Assembly (NCBI RefSeq): GCF_017115045.1
Contig: NZ_JABXKK010000086.1
Span: forward strand, 1 to 64,000
Direction: 5' to 3'
DNA: 64,000 bases
Origin: Nostoc sp. NMS8
GTDB taxonomy: Bacteria; Cyanobacteriota; Cyanobacteriia; Cyanobacteriales; Nostocaceae
Under the pieces are notes generated by a model, which was given only the letters and a program-made list of their open reading frames with translations, was not told the DNA's origin and did not search any database. Of this stretch, positions 9,035 to 18,968 are shown one piece after another. The position numbers were made by a program, and so were the translations under genes. The first letter of the stretch is position 1. The number at the start of each line of letters is the position of its first letter.

Positions 9035-10915
9035 ATGAGCATCTACCAATCTCTCAAAAAATCTTACAGGCAAGACAGACGCCGTGAAAATGACTGGCGG
9101 TTGTTTTTGCGTCTAGTACCCTATGCCCGTCGTAGCGGAAGGTTATTGGCGCTGTCGATGTGCCTACTAGTACCGATCGCCCTAGCGAATGCCTTACAAC
9201 CGTTCTTAATTGGCCAAGTGATTTCCCTGATTCGGCATGAACCAAGCGCTTACGAATTTTTTCGGAATCGTCCCCTCTCCCAAGGGTTAAATATCCTAGA
9301 GGGATCACTGGTGATTGCGATCGCCATCCAATTAATGTTGACAGGTGTCCAAGGTTACATAGTCCAAAAGCTAGGGCAGCAAATCACCGCAGCAGTTCGA
9401 CAAGACTTATTCCAGCATGTGACATCTCTAGCAGTGCGCTTTTTTGACCGCACGCCCGTAGGTAAATTAATCACCAGAATCACCAGCGATGTGGAAGTGT
9501 TGGGTGATGTCTTTTCGACTGGGGCAATTGGCATTGTGTCCAATTTGTTTTTAATGCTGGTAACTTTGAGTTTAATGTTTTCTATCCAGTGGCAACTCGC
9601 TTGCTTGCTGCTATTAATACTATTACCAATTAGCTGGTTAATTGTTTACATTCAGAAACAGTATCGCAAAGCCAATTACAAAGGGCGGGAAGAACTTTCT
9701 ATTCTGAATTCGCAGTTACAAGAAAATGTACTTGGCATTAACGTCGTCCAATTGTTCCGCAGAGAAAAATTTAATGCTGAATTGTTTCGTGCTACGAACA
9801 ACAACTACACTCAGCAAGTGGATAAAACCATTTTTTATGATTCATTTGTTTCCGCAACCTTAGAGTGGATCGGACTAATTGCGATCGCAGGTGTTTTGTG
9901 TGTGGGTGGGTGGTTGTTATTGGGAAAAAGCTTGACTTTTGGAACATTATCTACATTTATTTTGTATGCCCAGCGATTATTTGATCCCTTACGGGATTTT
10001 GCCGAAAAATTTACAGTAATTCAAGCTGGTTTCACTGCCATTGAACGCGTCGGCGATATCTTAGATGAACCGATAGAAATCCGCGATCGCGCCAACGTTC
10101 GTTTCTCAATCTTTGATGCGAAATTTGGCTACATAGACGAAATCGTGGCAAATCTAGAATCCCCAGACCTCACTTCTCCCCCAGAACTGGGAGAAATTCA
10201 TTTCGATCACGTCTGGTTTGCTTACAAAAATGATGATTACGTAATTAAAGATTTAGACTTTACCATTCATCCTGGTGAAAAAATTGCATTAGTAGGCCCC
10301 ACAGGTGCGGGTAAAACTTCGATTATCCGGCTTTTGTGCCGCCTCTACGAACCTACCCAAGGACGCATTCTCATCGATGGCGTAGATATTCGAGAAGTCC
10401 CACAGGCAGAACTGCGGCGCTACATGGCAGTAATTTTACAAGAAGGCTTTTTGTTTGCTGGCGATGTTAAAAGCAATATTTCTTTAGGAGATGGCTACAC
10501 TATTGAACAGATTCAACAAGCAGCAGAAGAAACCAACATTGCCCAGTTTATAGAAGAACTACCCCAAGGTTATGATACTCAACTTCGAGAACGGGGCACA
10601 AATATTTCTAGTGGTCAAAAGCAACTTTTAGCCTTTGCGCGGGCTGCCATTCGCAATCCCCAAATTTTGGTATTAGATGAAGCTACCGCTAGTTTAGATG
10701 TTGCTACAGAAGCTTCCGTTCAAGAGGCATTAAACCAGCTATTGCTCAGACGTACCGCCATTATTATTGCTCACCGCTTGTCTACAATTCGCAATGTAGA
10801 CCGGATTTTTGTTCTCAAGCGCGGCGAATTAATCGAACAGGGAAGCCACGATCAATTACTGCAACAGCAAGGGCTTTACGCCACCTTACACAACTTGCAG
10901 ATGTTGGGAAGTTAG
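9035..10915 (+). CDS. ABC exporter, fused permease/ATPase (MsbA-like)
   Basis: 626 residues with the half-exporter layout. Six membrane segments span roughly residues 30-330 (type 1 ABC exporter fold), followed by the ATPase: Walker A GPTGAGKTS near 420, signature ISSGQ near 522 (Ile-Ser in place of Leu-Ser-Gly), Walker B ILVLDEATASLD near 544 and the switch His in IAHRLSTI near 577. It should work as a homodimer or with a second half-transporter, moving lipids, peptides or drugs out. The cargo cannot be inferred. The 53-residue insert between the two domains is modestly long. Confidence 0.93.
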   Translation: MSIYQSLKKSYRQDRRRENDWRLFLRLVPYARRSGRLLALSMCLLVPIALANALQPFLIGQVISLIRHEPSAYEFFRNRPLSQGLNILEGSLVIAIAIQLMLTGVQGYIVQKLGQQITAAVRQDLFQHVTSLAVRFFDRTPVGKLITRITSDVEVLGDVFSTGAIGIVSNLFLMLVTLSLMFSIQWQLACLLLLILLPISWLIVYIQKQYRKANYKGREELSILNSQLQENVLGINVVQLFRREKFNAELFRATNNNYTQQVDKTIFYDSFVSATLEWIGLIAIAGVLCVGGWLLLGKSLTFGTLSTFILYAQRLFDPLRDFAEKFTVIQAGFTAIERVGDILDEPIEIRDRANVRFSIFDAKFGYIDEIVANLESPDLTSPPELGEIHFDHVWFAYKNDDYVIKDLDFTIHPGEKIALVGPTGAGKTSIIRLLCRLYEPTQGRILIDGVDIREVPQAELRRYMAVILQEGFLFAGDVKSNISLGDGYTIEQIQQAAEETNIAQFIEELPQGYDTQLRERGTNISSGQKQLLAFARAAIRNPQILVLDEATASLDVATEASVQEALNQLLLRRTAIIIAHRLSTIRNVDRIFVLKRGELIEQGSHDQLLQQQGLYATLHNLQMLGS

Positions 10916-10941
10916 AATATTTTCTAAATAATCTCAAATGG

Positions 10942-10961
10942 GAGATAGCGATCGCTATCTC
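10942..10961. terminator. 20-bp perfect palindrome centred on HIP1
   Basis: GAGATAGCG is followed by its exact complement with GCGATCGC at the centre. It lies 27 bp past the stop of the ABC gene. It could be a terminator stem, but there is no T-run, so function is uncertain. Confidence 0.35.
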
Positions 10962-10994
10962 TGTGACGACATCTACAAAAAAAAGTGAAAGCTC

Positions 10995-11028
10995 AAGGTG
11001 TCTTATTTTAAGTCAAATGAAACACCTT
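10995..11028. terminator. Hairpin between convergent genes
   Basis: AAGGTGT (10995-11001) pairs with ACACCTT (11022-11028), with AT-rich DNA on both sides. It sits between the ABC gene and the convergent gene ending at 11033 and may serve both. Confidence 0.4.
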
Positions 11029-11032
11029 TAAA

Positions 11033-11671
11033 TTAATCTAAAATTGATTGACCTACCACTTTTGGCGCATCAACCCGCAAACTCATCTGCTCACAACGCA
11101 CAGTTAACCAAGGCTGACCTAAACCTATTCCAGAAAAAGGACTTTCGCTAGAAATTTCTAAATTAGAACTAATTAAACCCAACACAGACTCAAATTCAGC
11201 AGGGAATATCAGCAAATCAGCACCCTTGGCGCTGAAAGCAGAGGCACTTAACCACTGTCTCCATGCCAAGCTTTGTTGATTATACTTAAGACTACACAAC
11301 TTCCGGTTTTCCTGATGCACAGCAACATACTTTCCTTGTTCCCAGGTGAACTTAGCTAATTCCTTTGGTAGTCCCCAAATTTCTCGACCGCCAGCCATCG
11401 AATCAGCATTATCTACATAAATGTGAGAAATCCAAGCGCCGATTTTCCTCTGGTAATTAACCAAAGCTGGGACAACAATTAACTCACTGTACTCCAGTAC
11501 CGAGCCTGACCCATAATGAGATAAATATACACTAGCGAGAGTTTTACCAGGCCATACAGAAATAATTTCTAACTCTAAAGGAATCAAAGGACGCACTTGG
11601 TCAACATTTACCAAATGCAGAGTTTGGATAGCATAACCCTGAAGTGTCCAAGGTGCTTGTGGATATGGCAT
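11033..11671 (-). CDS. Acetoacetate decarboxylase-like family protein
   Basis: 212 residues with the fold signature of the acetoacetate decarboxylase superfamily: an opening APWTLQGYAIQTLHLV, then LASVYLSHYGSGSVLEYSEL and GGREIWGLPKELAKF, typical of the ADC-like group found in cyanobacteria and plants. Whether the Schiff-base Lys is functional cannot be settled by eye; KELAKF offers candidates. Related proteins are implicated in neoxanthin/pigment or small-acid metabolism only by annotation. It ends beside a hairpin shared with the convergent ABC gene. Confidence 0.75.
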   Translation of the reverse strand: MPYPQAPWTLQGYAIQTLHLVNVDQVRPLIPLELEIISVWPGKTLASVYLSHYGSGSVLEYSELIVVPALVNYQRKIGAWISHIYVDNADSMAGGREIWGLPKELAKFTWEQGKYVAVHQENRKLCSLKYNQQSLAWRQWLSASAFSAKGADLLIFPAEFESVLGLISSNLEISSESPFSGIGLGQPWLTVRCEQMSLRVDAPKVVGQSILD

Positions 11672-11729
11672 AAGGCAATAAACTTGAGTTAAGTATTTCT
11701 TTCTTCTCTCGGTGTTCTCTGCGCCTCTC

Positions 11730-11790
11730 TGGTAGCCTGCGGCAAGCCGCTTCTCTACGAGACGCTCCGCGAATGCGTCTACGTTATAAA
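11730..11790. repeat. Short palindromic repeat cluster
   Basis: CTTCTCTACGAGACGCTCCG and neighbours repeat the words seen at 594-760 and 8740-8870. The gap between 11672 and 11967 otherwise shows only the dnaK terminator. Confidence 0.5.
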
Positions 11791-11883
11791 AATTGACTTT
11801 GACAAAAAGTTTTAGCCTTAACTGAACCGTATTGTGGCATAAGAGATTAACTGGACTTATATAATTCCTAACTCCTAACTCCT

Positions 11884-11920
11884 AAAAAAAAATCCCCACT
11901 CAGGCATTTGTCTGAGTGGG
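11884..11920 (-). terminator. Rho-independent terminator of dnaK
   Basis: A perfect 9-bp stem, CCCACTCAG (11895-11903) with CTGAGTGGG (11912-11920), and an 8-nt loop. Read on the minus strand it is followed by a run of T (11884-11892). It lies 48 bp past the dnaK stop. Confidence 0.9.
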
Positions 11921-11967
11921 TAATATTGAGGTGGGACAAAATAATCTTCCCAAAAGAAATAAGGGGA

Positions 11968-13872
11968 TTATTTGCTCTCTGTAAAATCAGCGTCAATTAC
12001 ATCGTCGCCGCTACCAGAGCTAGATGTAGAACCGCTATCTTGAGGTTCCGCACCTGGCGCAGCACCGCCACCAGCTTGCTGATAGATGTTGCTACCAACA
12101 GCGAATAGCGCTTGTTGCAATTCTGGGGTCAGCTTCTTGATTTGCTCATCGTCTTCTTTAGCAACTGCTTCCCGCAGTTCTTTCACTAAACCTTCGACTT
12201 TAGTCTTGTCAGCATCGGGAACTTTATCGCCCAATTCTTGTAACTGCTTTTCAGCTTGATATGCTAAAGAATCGGCTTGGTTCTTGCGTTCAATCTTTTC
12301 ACGCCGCTCTTTGTCAGAGGAAGCGTTCTGTTCAGCTTCTCTTACCATCCGGTCAACATCATTTTTATCCAGAGTGGAAGCGCCGGTGATGCTGATGGAC
12401 TGTTCTTTACCAGTACCTTTATCCTTAGCGGTGACGTTAAGGATACCGTTAGCGTCAATATCGAAGACCACTTCAATTTGAGGGACGCCGCGTGGTGCAG
12501 GAGGAATACCATCGAGGCGGAAGGTTCCCAAGCTCTTGTTATCGTTAGAGAATTCGCGTTCACCTTGGAGGACGTGAATTTCTACGTTGGTTTGTCCATC
12601 GACAGCAGTGGAGAAGACTTCCGATTTCTTGGTAGGAATTGTGGTGTTGCGGGGGATAATTTTGGTCATCACGCCGCCCAATGTTTCCACACCCAAAGAT
12701 AGCGGTGTCACATCTAACAGCAAGATGCCAGTTACATCACCAGCGAGTACCCCGGCTTGAATGGCTGCACCAACTGCTACGACTTCATCAGGGTTAACGC
12801 TTTGGTTGGGGTCTTTACCCAATACCTGCTTCACAATCTGGTGGACTGCGGGAATCCGGGTAGAACCACCAACTAACACGACTTCATCAATATCGCCTTT
12901 GGTTAACTTGGCATCCCGAAGGGCGTTTTCCACAGGAACACGACAACGGTCGATTAAGTCAGAGCAAAGTTCTTCAAACTGGGCGCGAGTCAGGGTTGTA
13001 TCCAGGTGCTTGGGGCCATCCTGGGTAGCAGTGATAAATGGCAAGTTAATTTCTGCTTGAGTGACGCTAGAAAGCTCAATTTTGGCTTTTTCTGCGGCTT
13101 CAGTCAGACGTTGTAAGGCTTGTTTATCTTTGCGTAGGTCAATACCTTCGGCTTTCTTGAACTTATCAGCTAAGAAGTCAACTATTTTTTTATCGAAGTC
13201 GTCACCGCCAAGGTGGGTATCACCAGATGTGGCTAGTACTTCAAAAACTCCATCTCCTACTTCCAGTACGGATACGTCGAAAGTACCACCACCCAAGTCA
13301 AACACAAGAATGGTTTCGTTACTCTTCTTGTCAAACCCATAAGCCAAAGATGCAGCTGTAGGCTCGTTGATAATCCGTAGAACTTCAATCCCGGCAATTT
13401 TACCAGCGTCTTTTGTCGCTTGCCGTTGGGAGTCGTTGAAGTATGCTGGAACGGTGATTACAGCTTGGGTTACGGTTTCGCCCAAGTATTTGCTGGCATC
13501 TTCAACTAGTTTGCGAAGAACTTTTGCAGAAATTTCTTCAGGAGCAAATGCTTTACCAGCGATTGGACAATCTAATTTGACATTGCCGTTATTGCTGAGG
13601 ACTTTGTAAGAAACTTCCGTAGCTTCATTACTCACTTCGTCGTACCGGCGTCCGATGAAGCGTTTGACTGAGTAAAACGTATTTTCTGTGTTCATCACCG
13701 CTTGGCGTTTGGCGATTTGGCCAACCAAGTTGTCGCCATTTTTGGCAAATGCTACTACTGAGGGCGTTGTCCGAAAACCTTCAGCATTAGCAATTACTGT
13801 GGGTTTACCACCTTCCATCACTGCCACACAGGAGTTCGTTGTTCCTAAGTCAATTCCAACTACTTTTGCCAT
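11968..13872 (-). CDS. dnaK: Molecular chaperone DnaK (Hsp70)
   Basis: A full-length 634-residue Hsp70. The nucleotide-binding domain starts VVGIDLGTTNSC (phosphate loop 6-14), with DLGGGTFDVSVLE and VLVGGSTRIP farther on. The substrate-binding domain contains LLLDVTPLSLGVETLGG, and the tail ends DDVIDADFTESK, a canonical EEVD-like bacterial tail. Cyanobacteria carry several dnaK genes; this tail and length suit the main, DnaK2-type protein. dnaJ and grpE are not adjacent. A long leader of about 600 bp separates it from secA upstream. Confidence 0.97.
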   Translation of the reverse strand: MAKVVGIDLGTTNSCVAVMEGGKPTVIANAEGFRTTPSVVAFAKNGDNLVGQIAKRQAVMNTENTFYSVKRFIGRRYDEVSNEATEVSYKVLSNNGNVKLDCPIAGKAFAPEEISAKVLRKLVEDASKYLGETVTQAVITVPAYFNDSQRQATKDAGKIAGIEVLRIINEPTAASLAYGFDKKSNETILVFDLGGGTFDVSVLEVGDGVFEVLATSGDTHLGGDDFDKKIVDFLADKFKKAEGIDLRKDKQALQRLTEAAEKAKIELSSVTQAEINLPFITATQDGPKHLDTTLTRAQFEELCSDLIDRCRVPVENALRDAKLTKGDIDEVVLVGGSTRIPAVHQIVKQVLGKDPNQSVNPDEVVAVGAAIQAGVLAGDVTGILLLDVTPLSLGVETLGGVMTKIIPRNTTIPTKKSEVFSTAVDGQTNVEIHVLQGEREFSNDNKSLGTFRLDGIPPAPRGVPQIEVVFDIDANGILNVTAKDKGTGKEQSISITGASTLDKNDVDRMVREAEQNASSDKERREKIERKNQADSLAYQAEKQLQELGDKVPDADKTKVEGLVKELREAVAKEDDEQIKKLTPELQQALFAVGSNIYQQAGGGAAPGAEPQDSGSTSSSGSGDDVIDADFTESK

Positions 13873-14312
13873 TTTAGGTGCTGGCTCCGTATAACTACAA
13901 ATGAATGAATGAGAATATAAAGCACTAAATTTTGAACCAACAGGGTCAAGAAATCAGCCAGTTCAGCATGAACACCTTTGTTTTGGCTTTCCTGGGGTTA
14001 AAACTCCAGACTATGCTGATATATATACTGAAGCTTAGTGGTAGCCAGTCCATGAAGGGTGGTTTCCCGAACCTTGCTTGGGACGGTTTAACTAACTAAA
14101 TTGTGTTTTTAGTTGGTTCATGGATTAATTTGTCTTCACTCTGTCTAATGTAGAAGAATTAATACTTTCAGTAATTAGGGTGAACCGTAACGTCTGAGTG
14201 GTGTTTGCCGTCTTTAGAGGTAACAAACTACAGAAGCACTGAGAATATAAGGGTGAAAAAGTGCGTATGTGTAGCTCAACCCAGGCATCGTTTCCGTAAT
14301 TCACTATAAAAC
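13873..14312. other. Upstream region of dnaK
   Basis: No gene. I searched by eye for a CIRCE element (TTAGCACTC-N9-GAGTGCTAA) and did not find one, so HrcA control is not supported. An imperfect AACTAACTAAA/TTTAGTTGGTT hairpin lies near 14088-14117. The region presumably holds the dnaK promoter and a long 5' leader. Confidence 0.4.
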
Positions 14313-14341
14313 AGAGGCGCAAAATTACTCTTTGCGCCTCT
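14313..14341 (-). terminator. Terminator downstream of secA
   Basis: An 11-bp perfect stem (AGAGGCGCAAA / TTTGCGCCTCT) with a 7-nt loop. On the minus strand it is followed by TGTTTTATAG. It lies about 130 bp past the secA stop. Confidence 0.75.
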
Positions 14342-14469
14342 ATTTTGGAAAGTTCTGTTCACTCTTGGCGTTAGCAAAAACAGACGCTTGCAAAATTGCT
14401 AATTTTGTGCTGTGGTAAAAAGCCGACGCCTAAACTTTTCGCTGCGTTTCTGTGTAAGATATTCCCTAC

Positions 14470-17262
14470 TTACACCATTTCAGACGACGCCTGCACCAGT
14501 GATTGAGGCTGTGGCTGGAACATAAACAACGAGTACACCACATCTCGGCGAATGTTAACCATCATATCCAAGAAGAGTTCGTAACCCTCGCTCTTATATT
14601 CAATCAGCGGGTCTTTTTGTCCATAACCACGTAATCCCACCGATTCGCGCAAGGCATCCATTTGTTGTAGGTGTTCCCGCCACAGGGTATCAATACGTTG
14701 CAAGATAAAGAAGCGTTCCGCTTGGCGCATTAGTCCAGGTTGAACTTGGTCAATCTGCGCTTCTTTGAGGTCGTAAGCAATTCGCACCTGTTCGTGGAGG
14801 AAGGCTTTAATCTCGCTGACGGTGATATCTTCTAATTGACTAGCTTGTAAATCTGCTAGTAGATAGACGAATTCTTTGACTTTCTCAACCAACTTTTCTA
14901 ACTCCCACTCTTCCGAGGGTAAGTCTATGTTGATGTAGTAATCAACGATATCATCCATCGTTTTTTCGGCGTATTTAATCACCTGTTCTTTCAAATCTTG
15001 ACCTTCTAGCACTCGGCGGCGTTCAGCATAAATAGCACGACGTTGATTATTCATCACCTCGTCATACTCAAATACCTGCTTCCGAATATCGTAGTAGTAG
15101 GTTTCAACTTTTTTCTGGGCGCCTTCCAAACTGCGGGTAAGCATCCCAGATTCGATGGGCATATCTTCTTCCACTTGGAAGGCATTCATTAATCCAGCAA
15201 CGCGATCGCCACCAAAAATCCGTAGTAGATTATCTTCTAAACTGAGGAAGAATCTTGTGGTTCCGGGGTCGCCTTGTCGCCCTGCACGTCCGCGCAACTG
15301 GTTGTCAATCCGCCGCGATTCGTGGCGTTCTGTACCAATTACGTGCAAACCGCCAATTTCTACTACCTCATTATGTTCGCGGGTCGTAAATTGTTCATAC
15401 TCTTGCTTCACGCGGTTGTAAGCTTCCCGCAATTTCTGAATTACTGGGTCATCAATGGGAGCTTTTTCTGCTGCCACAGCTACCTTTTCTTCAGCTTCCA
15501 GTTCGGGTAAGCTACGTTCGCCATACTCACGCACCGCAATTTCTACTGCGTCTTTGAGTAGTTTTTCGGTTTCTTTTGTCAACTGGGTAGGGAAAATTTC
15601 TGGTGAAGCCCGCCAAGTTTTGACTTTTTTACCAGGGACAAAGCCTTGACCGCCACCGTGTCCTGTGGGTAATCCGGCTGGTCTTTGCACGCCGAAGCTA
15701 TCTTCATCTTCTGGCTGGACAATGCGGGGCATGAAGTATTCCCGCAGTTTCAGGCGCGCCATATATTCGGAGTTACCACCCAAGATGATATCTGTACCTC
15801 TACCAGCCATGTTAGTAGCAATGGTAACAGCACCTTTACGTCCGGCTTGGGCGACGATTTCCGCCTCACGTTCGACGTTTTCGGGACGGGCGTTGAGTAA
15901 TTCGTGAGGAATCTTCAAATCCTTCAATAGGCGACTGAGAAGTTCGGATTTTTCTACACTAGTGGTTCCTACTAATACAGGTCTGCCGAGTTCGTGCATT
16001 TCGGCACATTCTCTAGCGATCGCCCCCCACTTGCCTGGTTCTGTCTTAAAGACCATATCAGACAAGTCTTCGCGTCGGCGATCGCGGTTAGTGGGAATTA
16101 CCGCAACTTCGAGTTTGTAAATTTTTTCAAATTCTGGTTCTTCAGTTTTTGCCGTTCCTGTCATCCCACCGAGTTTTGGATACAGCAAGAACATATTTTG
16201 ATACGTAATTGTCGCTAGAGTTTGAGTTTCTGGCTGAATTTCTACGTGTTCTTTAGCTTCAATTGCCTGGTGTAATCCATCACTCCAACGCCGTCCGGCT
16301 AGCACCCGACCGGTAAATTCATCCACAATTACGACTTCACCATTGCGGACGATGTAATTTACATCCTTGAGGAAAAGTTCTTTGGCTTTAATTGCATTGA
16401 AAACAAAGTGCGCCCAAGGATCTTCTGGGTCAAATAAATCTGTGACTCCTAAAAGATTTTCCGATTCAGCAAACCCCTCATCTGTCAATAGAACGTTACG
16501 AGCTTTTTCATCTACATCGTAATGTTCGTCTTTTTTAAGTGTGAATGCTATTTCAGCAGCTTGTAGATACTTTTCTGTCGGTCTTTCCACCTGCCCAGAA
16601 ATAATCAGTGGTGTCCGCGCCTCATCAACTAAAATTGAGTCCACCTCGTCAATTACGCAATAATTAAACGGGCGTTGCACCACATCTGCCATTGATGTCG
16701 CCATGTTATCCCGCAGGTAGTCGAAGCCGACCTCGCTGTTGGTAACATAAGTGATATCGGAGTCGTAGTTTTTCTGGCGTTCACTGGGAGTCATGCTTGC
16801 CTGAATTAGCCCTACACTCAGCCCCAAAAACCGATGCACCTGTCCCATCCATTCAGCGTCCCGACGAGCCAGGTAATCGTTCACGGTGATGACATGTACA
16901 CCTTTACCCGTGAGGGCATTTAAATAACTTGGCAAGGTGGCAACTAGTGTTTTACCCTCACCAGTTTTCATTTCGGCAATTTGCCCTACATGCAGAATGA
17001 TACCGCCAAGGAGTTGGACATCAAAGTGTCGCAAGCCTAAGACTCGCCTTCCTGCTTCCCGAACAACGGCGTAAGCCTCCGGCAATATGTCATCCAAGGT
17101 TTCGCCTTTGGCGAGTCGTTGTTTAAATTCAACGGTTTTACCTTTTAATTCATTATCAGAAAGAGGCTTAATTTCTTCCTCTAAAAGGTTAATTTCAGTA
17201 ACAGAAGGTTGGTATTTTTTAAGCTTACGAGCGTTGGGGTCGCCCAACAAAAGTTTTAGCAT
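14470..17262 (-). CDS. secA: Preprotein translocase ATPase SecA
   Basis: 930 residues, the usual cyanobacterial SecA size. Walker A MKTGEGKTLVATLPSYL is at about 99-115, Walker B is in VIDEVDSILVDEARTPLIISG-type sequence near 209, and GLHVIGTERHESRRIDNQLRGRAGRQGDPG marks motif V/VI of the helicase core. SecA drives proteins through SecYEG at the plasma and thylakoid membranes. The C-terminus ends in a Gln-rich tail (FMFQPQPQSLVQ) without the zinc-binding Cys cluster of proteobacterial SecA. Confidence 0.97.
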   Translation of the reverse strand: MLKLLLGDPNARKLKKYQPSVTEINLLEEEIKPLSDNELKGKTVEFKQRLAKGETLDDILPEAYAVVREAGRRVLGLRHFDVQLLGGIILHVGQIAEMKTGEGKTLVATLPSYLNALTGKGVHVITVNDYLARRDAEWMGQVHRFLGLSVGLIQASMTPSERQKNYDSDITYVTNSEVGFDYLRDNMATSMADVVQRPFNYCVIDEVDSILVDEARTPLIISGQVERPTEKYLQAAEIAFTLKKDEHYDVDEKARNVLLTDEGFAESENLLGVTDLFDPEDPWAHFVFNAIKAKELFLKDVNYIVRNGEVVIVDEFTGRVLAGRRWSDGLHQAIEAKEHVEIQPETQTLATITYQNMFLLYPKLGGMTGTAKTEEPEFEKIYKLEVAVIPTNRDRRREDLSDMVFKTEPGKWGAIARECAEMHELGRPVLVGTTSVEKSELLSRLLKDLKIPHELLNARPENVEREAEIVAQAGRKGAVTIATNMAGRGTDIILGGNSEYMARLKLREYFMPRIVQPEDEDSFGVQRPAGLPTGHGGGQGFVPGKKVKTWRASPEIFPTQLTKETEKLLKDAVEIAVREYGERSLPELEAEEKVAVAAEKAPIDDPVIQKLREAYNRVKQEYEQFTTREHNEVVEIGGLHVIGTERHESRRIDNQLRGRAGRQGDPGTTRFFLSLEDNLLRIFGGDRVAGLMNAFQVEEDMPIESGMLTRSLEGAQKKVETYYYDIRKQVFEYDEVMNNQRRAIYAERRRVLEGQDLKEQVIKYAEKTMDDIVDYYINIDLPSEEWELEKLVEKVKEFVYLLADLQASQLEDITVSEIKAFLHEQVRIAYDLKEAQIDQVQPGLMRQAERFFILQRIDTLWREHLQQMDALRESVGLRGYGQKDPLIEYKSEGYELFLDMMVNIRRDVVYSLFMFQPQPQSLVQASSEMV

Positions 17263-17548
17263 GGCAGGTTATAGAACTGAATCAAGGGGATGGGAATTAC
17301 AGGGTCGGCATTGATTATAAACATTTAACCCAGCCTAACCGTCTTGGTCGTGGATGGGTTTGAAATGAGAATTACCTCAAAAACAGGAGAAAAACTATCC
17401 AATCAGTCTATATAAATGATTGGTTTTAAGTCTTATCTTATATTTAGTCTTTCTTCATAGTATCATTTTGCCCCCAGATGGGGCCAGAGAGGGAGTCGGG
17501 GAATAGAGTTAGGAGTTAAGAGTTATGAGTTATGAATTTTTCAACTCC

Positions 17549-18142
17549 TCACTTCCACTCTGCTGTCAGGCGACGGAAATTGTAATCATTAGCACTGGGA
17601 TGACAACTGATACAACTGCTAATCTGGACTGGACGTGGTAACTTCACTTTTGGATGCAAAGCTTTGAAATAACGCGAGTTGTTGAGGCGATATGGCGTTT
17701 CTTCGTCGTCTAGCTGCACACGCGAGAAAGTCGAAAGATATTTCCACACCAATATACGCGGCGGATCGATTAAAGGCTTGAGTTGTGCGCCGTAGTGCTG
17801 CGAATCTTGCAGAAGATTTTTCCAAGTTTGGGTAGGTAAAACTCCTGGTGGTAAGCCGATGTGGCATGTAGAGCAGTTTTCTAAATATAGTTCTTGCCCT
17901 AGTTTGTATTGTGCAGGTACTACGTCAACAGTGCCAATTTCGGCGGGAGGAGTACCACTTTGGGCGTTAGTTGCCAAGGCTAGAAGCCAGCCCATAGCTA
18001 AACTCCAGGTTACAATTACCAGAAGTAAACCGAAAAATTGGCGTTTGAATTCGCGTTCAGCGCTTTGCTGTAGCGCTTGGCGATTGCCTAAGAGCGATCG
18101 CGTTTCACCATCGCGGCTTTTGCGCTTAACAAAAATTGACAT
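17549..18142 (-). CDS. Membrane-anchored diheme c-type cytochrome
   Basis: 197 residues. A single membrane segment lies at about 37-59, followed by a lumenal or periplasmic domain with two heme c attachment sites, CSTCH at 90-94 and CISCH at 177-181. The two sites are 83 residues apart and the intervening sequence is not a classical class I cytochrome. This matches small cyanobacterial diheme cytochromes of unassigned role in electron transfer. The axial ligand for each heme cannot be named. It lies alone downstream of secA's start region. Confidence 0.8.
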   Translation of the reverse strand: MSIFVKRKSRDGETRSLLGNRQALQQSAEREFKRQFFGLLLVIVTWSLAMGWLLALATNAQSGTPPAEIGTVDVVPAQYKLGQELYLENCSTCHIGLPPGVLPTQTWKNLLQDSQHYGAQLKPLIDPPRILVWKYLSTFSRVQLDDEETPYRLNNSRYFKALHPKVKLPRPVQISSCISCHPSANDYNFRRLTAEWK

Positions 18143-18328
18143 TCCTCACATTCCCAGATATTTAAAAGTGGCGCTTGTGCTAATCATAAGACTTACGGAG
18201 TATGGTAGTGTTTTCAATTTTGCGTAAGTAGTTTTAGCAAGCAACGCATCTTTAACATATCCACAACAGTAATATAAATGTCTATTCAGCGCACCACTGA
18301 GCTAGGCAAGAAAAATGTCCTCGCAGTT

Positions 18329-18694
18329 TCAACCTTCCCCACTGTCAAAATCAGCTAAAATCTCTCGGATTTCATTTACACCAATATCTTCTCGGTCAGA
18401 TTTTGAATAAATCGTTAGTAGCAAAATACTTGTAGGTGACTCAAGTTGATAAATCAATCGATATCCAGCACTCTTACCTTTTTGGATATTACTATTGCGA
18501 ACTCTCACCTTGTAAATAATATACCCCTCACCAATACCCGCAATGCGATCGCCTACAATGTTGCCCTGTTGTAATTGCTCAATAATTGGTTGAACATCAG
18601 AGCGAATGTTGCGAAATCTTTTTGATAGTCTGTAAAGTTCCTGCTCAAACTCATCAGAAAATCGAATTAAAATCGCATTATTACTCTGCATCAA
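18329..18694 (-). CDS. RelE/ParE-family toxin (type II TA)
   Basis: 121 residues. ILIRFSDEFEQELYRLSKRF at the start, VGDRIAGIGEGYIIYKVRVRNSNIQKGKSAGYRLIYQLE and TIYSKSDREDI at the end follow the RelE/ParE ribonuclease or gyrase-poison fold, in the HigB/plasmid-stabilisation subgroup. It is downstream of its antitoxin on the same strand and overlaps it by 14 bp, the usual coupled order. The pair looks intact, unlike the broken ones at 25.4-26.3 kb and 31.4 kb. Confidence 0.85.
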   Translation of the reverse strand: MMQSNNAILIRFSDEFEQELYRLSKRFRNIRSDVQPIIEQLQQGNIVGDRIAGIGEGYIIYKVRVRNSNIQKGKSAGYRLIYQLESPTSILLLTIYSKSDREDIGVNEIREILADFDSGEG

Positions 18695-18932
18695 TCCTGT
18701 CCCATAGCTCGCTAATTGGTCTAGTTTGCCCTGTTTTTGCTTGCTGCAAGGCTCTCCTCAAACTAGCTTTAATCTCCTCAACGGGTGTATCATCAGGATC
18801 AAGCTCTTCTGCTTCTTCTGGAACCAACACAATCACCCGAACCTGATGAGGATAAATGTTTCCCTGAATCGGCTCATCTAAAACTAGGTTTCCTTGAGAG
18901 TCAATCCTGCCAGTAACCTCGATCGCTTTCAT
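18681..18932 (-). CDS. Antitoxin of the RelE/ParE-type pair
   Basis: An 83-residue acidic protein. I start at MKAIEVTGRID (18932) instead of the upstream in-frame start at 18968, because homologous antitoxins begin with this AbrB/Phd-like strand (IDSQGNLVLDEPI). The acidic middle (VPEEAEELDPDD) and helical tail (EEIKASLRRALQQAKTG) should wrap the toxin. Translation is coupled to the toxin through the overlapping stop and start. Autoregulation is usual for such pairs, but I see no clear operator. Confidence 0.8.
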   Translation of the reverse strand: MKAIEVTGRIDSQGNLVLDEPIQGNIYPHQVRVIVLVPEEAEELDPDDTPVEEIKASLRRALQQAKTGQTRPISELWDRIDAE

Positions 18933-18968
18933 TTGTTGTCTACCTGATTTTGTAGGAGATCCTAACAC

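Noticed and set aside
12277..13894. Several long frames antisense to dnaK
   Set aside because: Shadows of a strongly conserved gene in biased codon use; no independent support.
13873..14130. CIRCE operator before dnaK
   Set aside because: No TTAGCACTC/GAGTGCTAA pair with 9-nt spacing seen.
14125..14322. 65-residue minus-strand frame between dnaK and secA
   Set aside because: Overlaps the secA terminator and has no recognisable protein pattern.
15155..16218. Frames antisense to secA
   Set aside because: Shadows of secA coding sequence.
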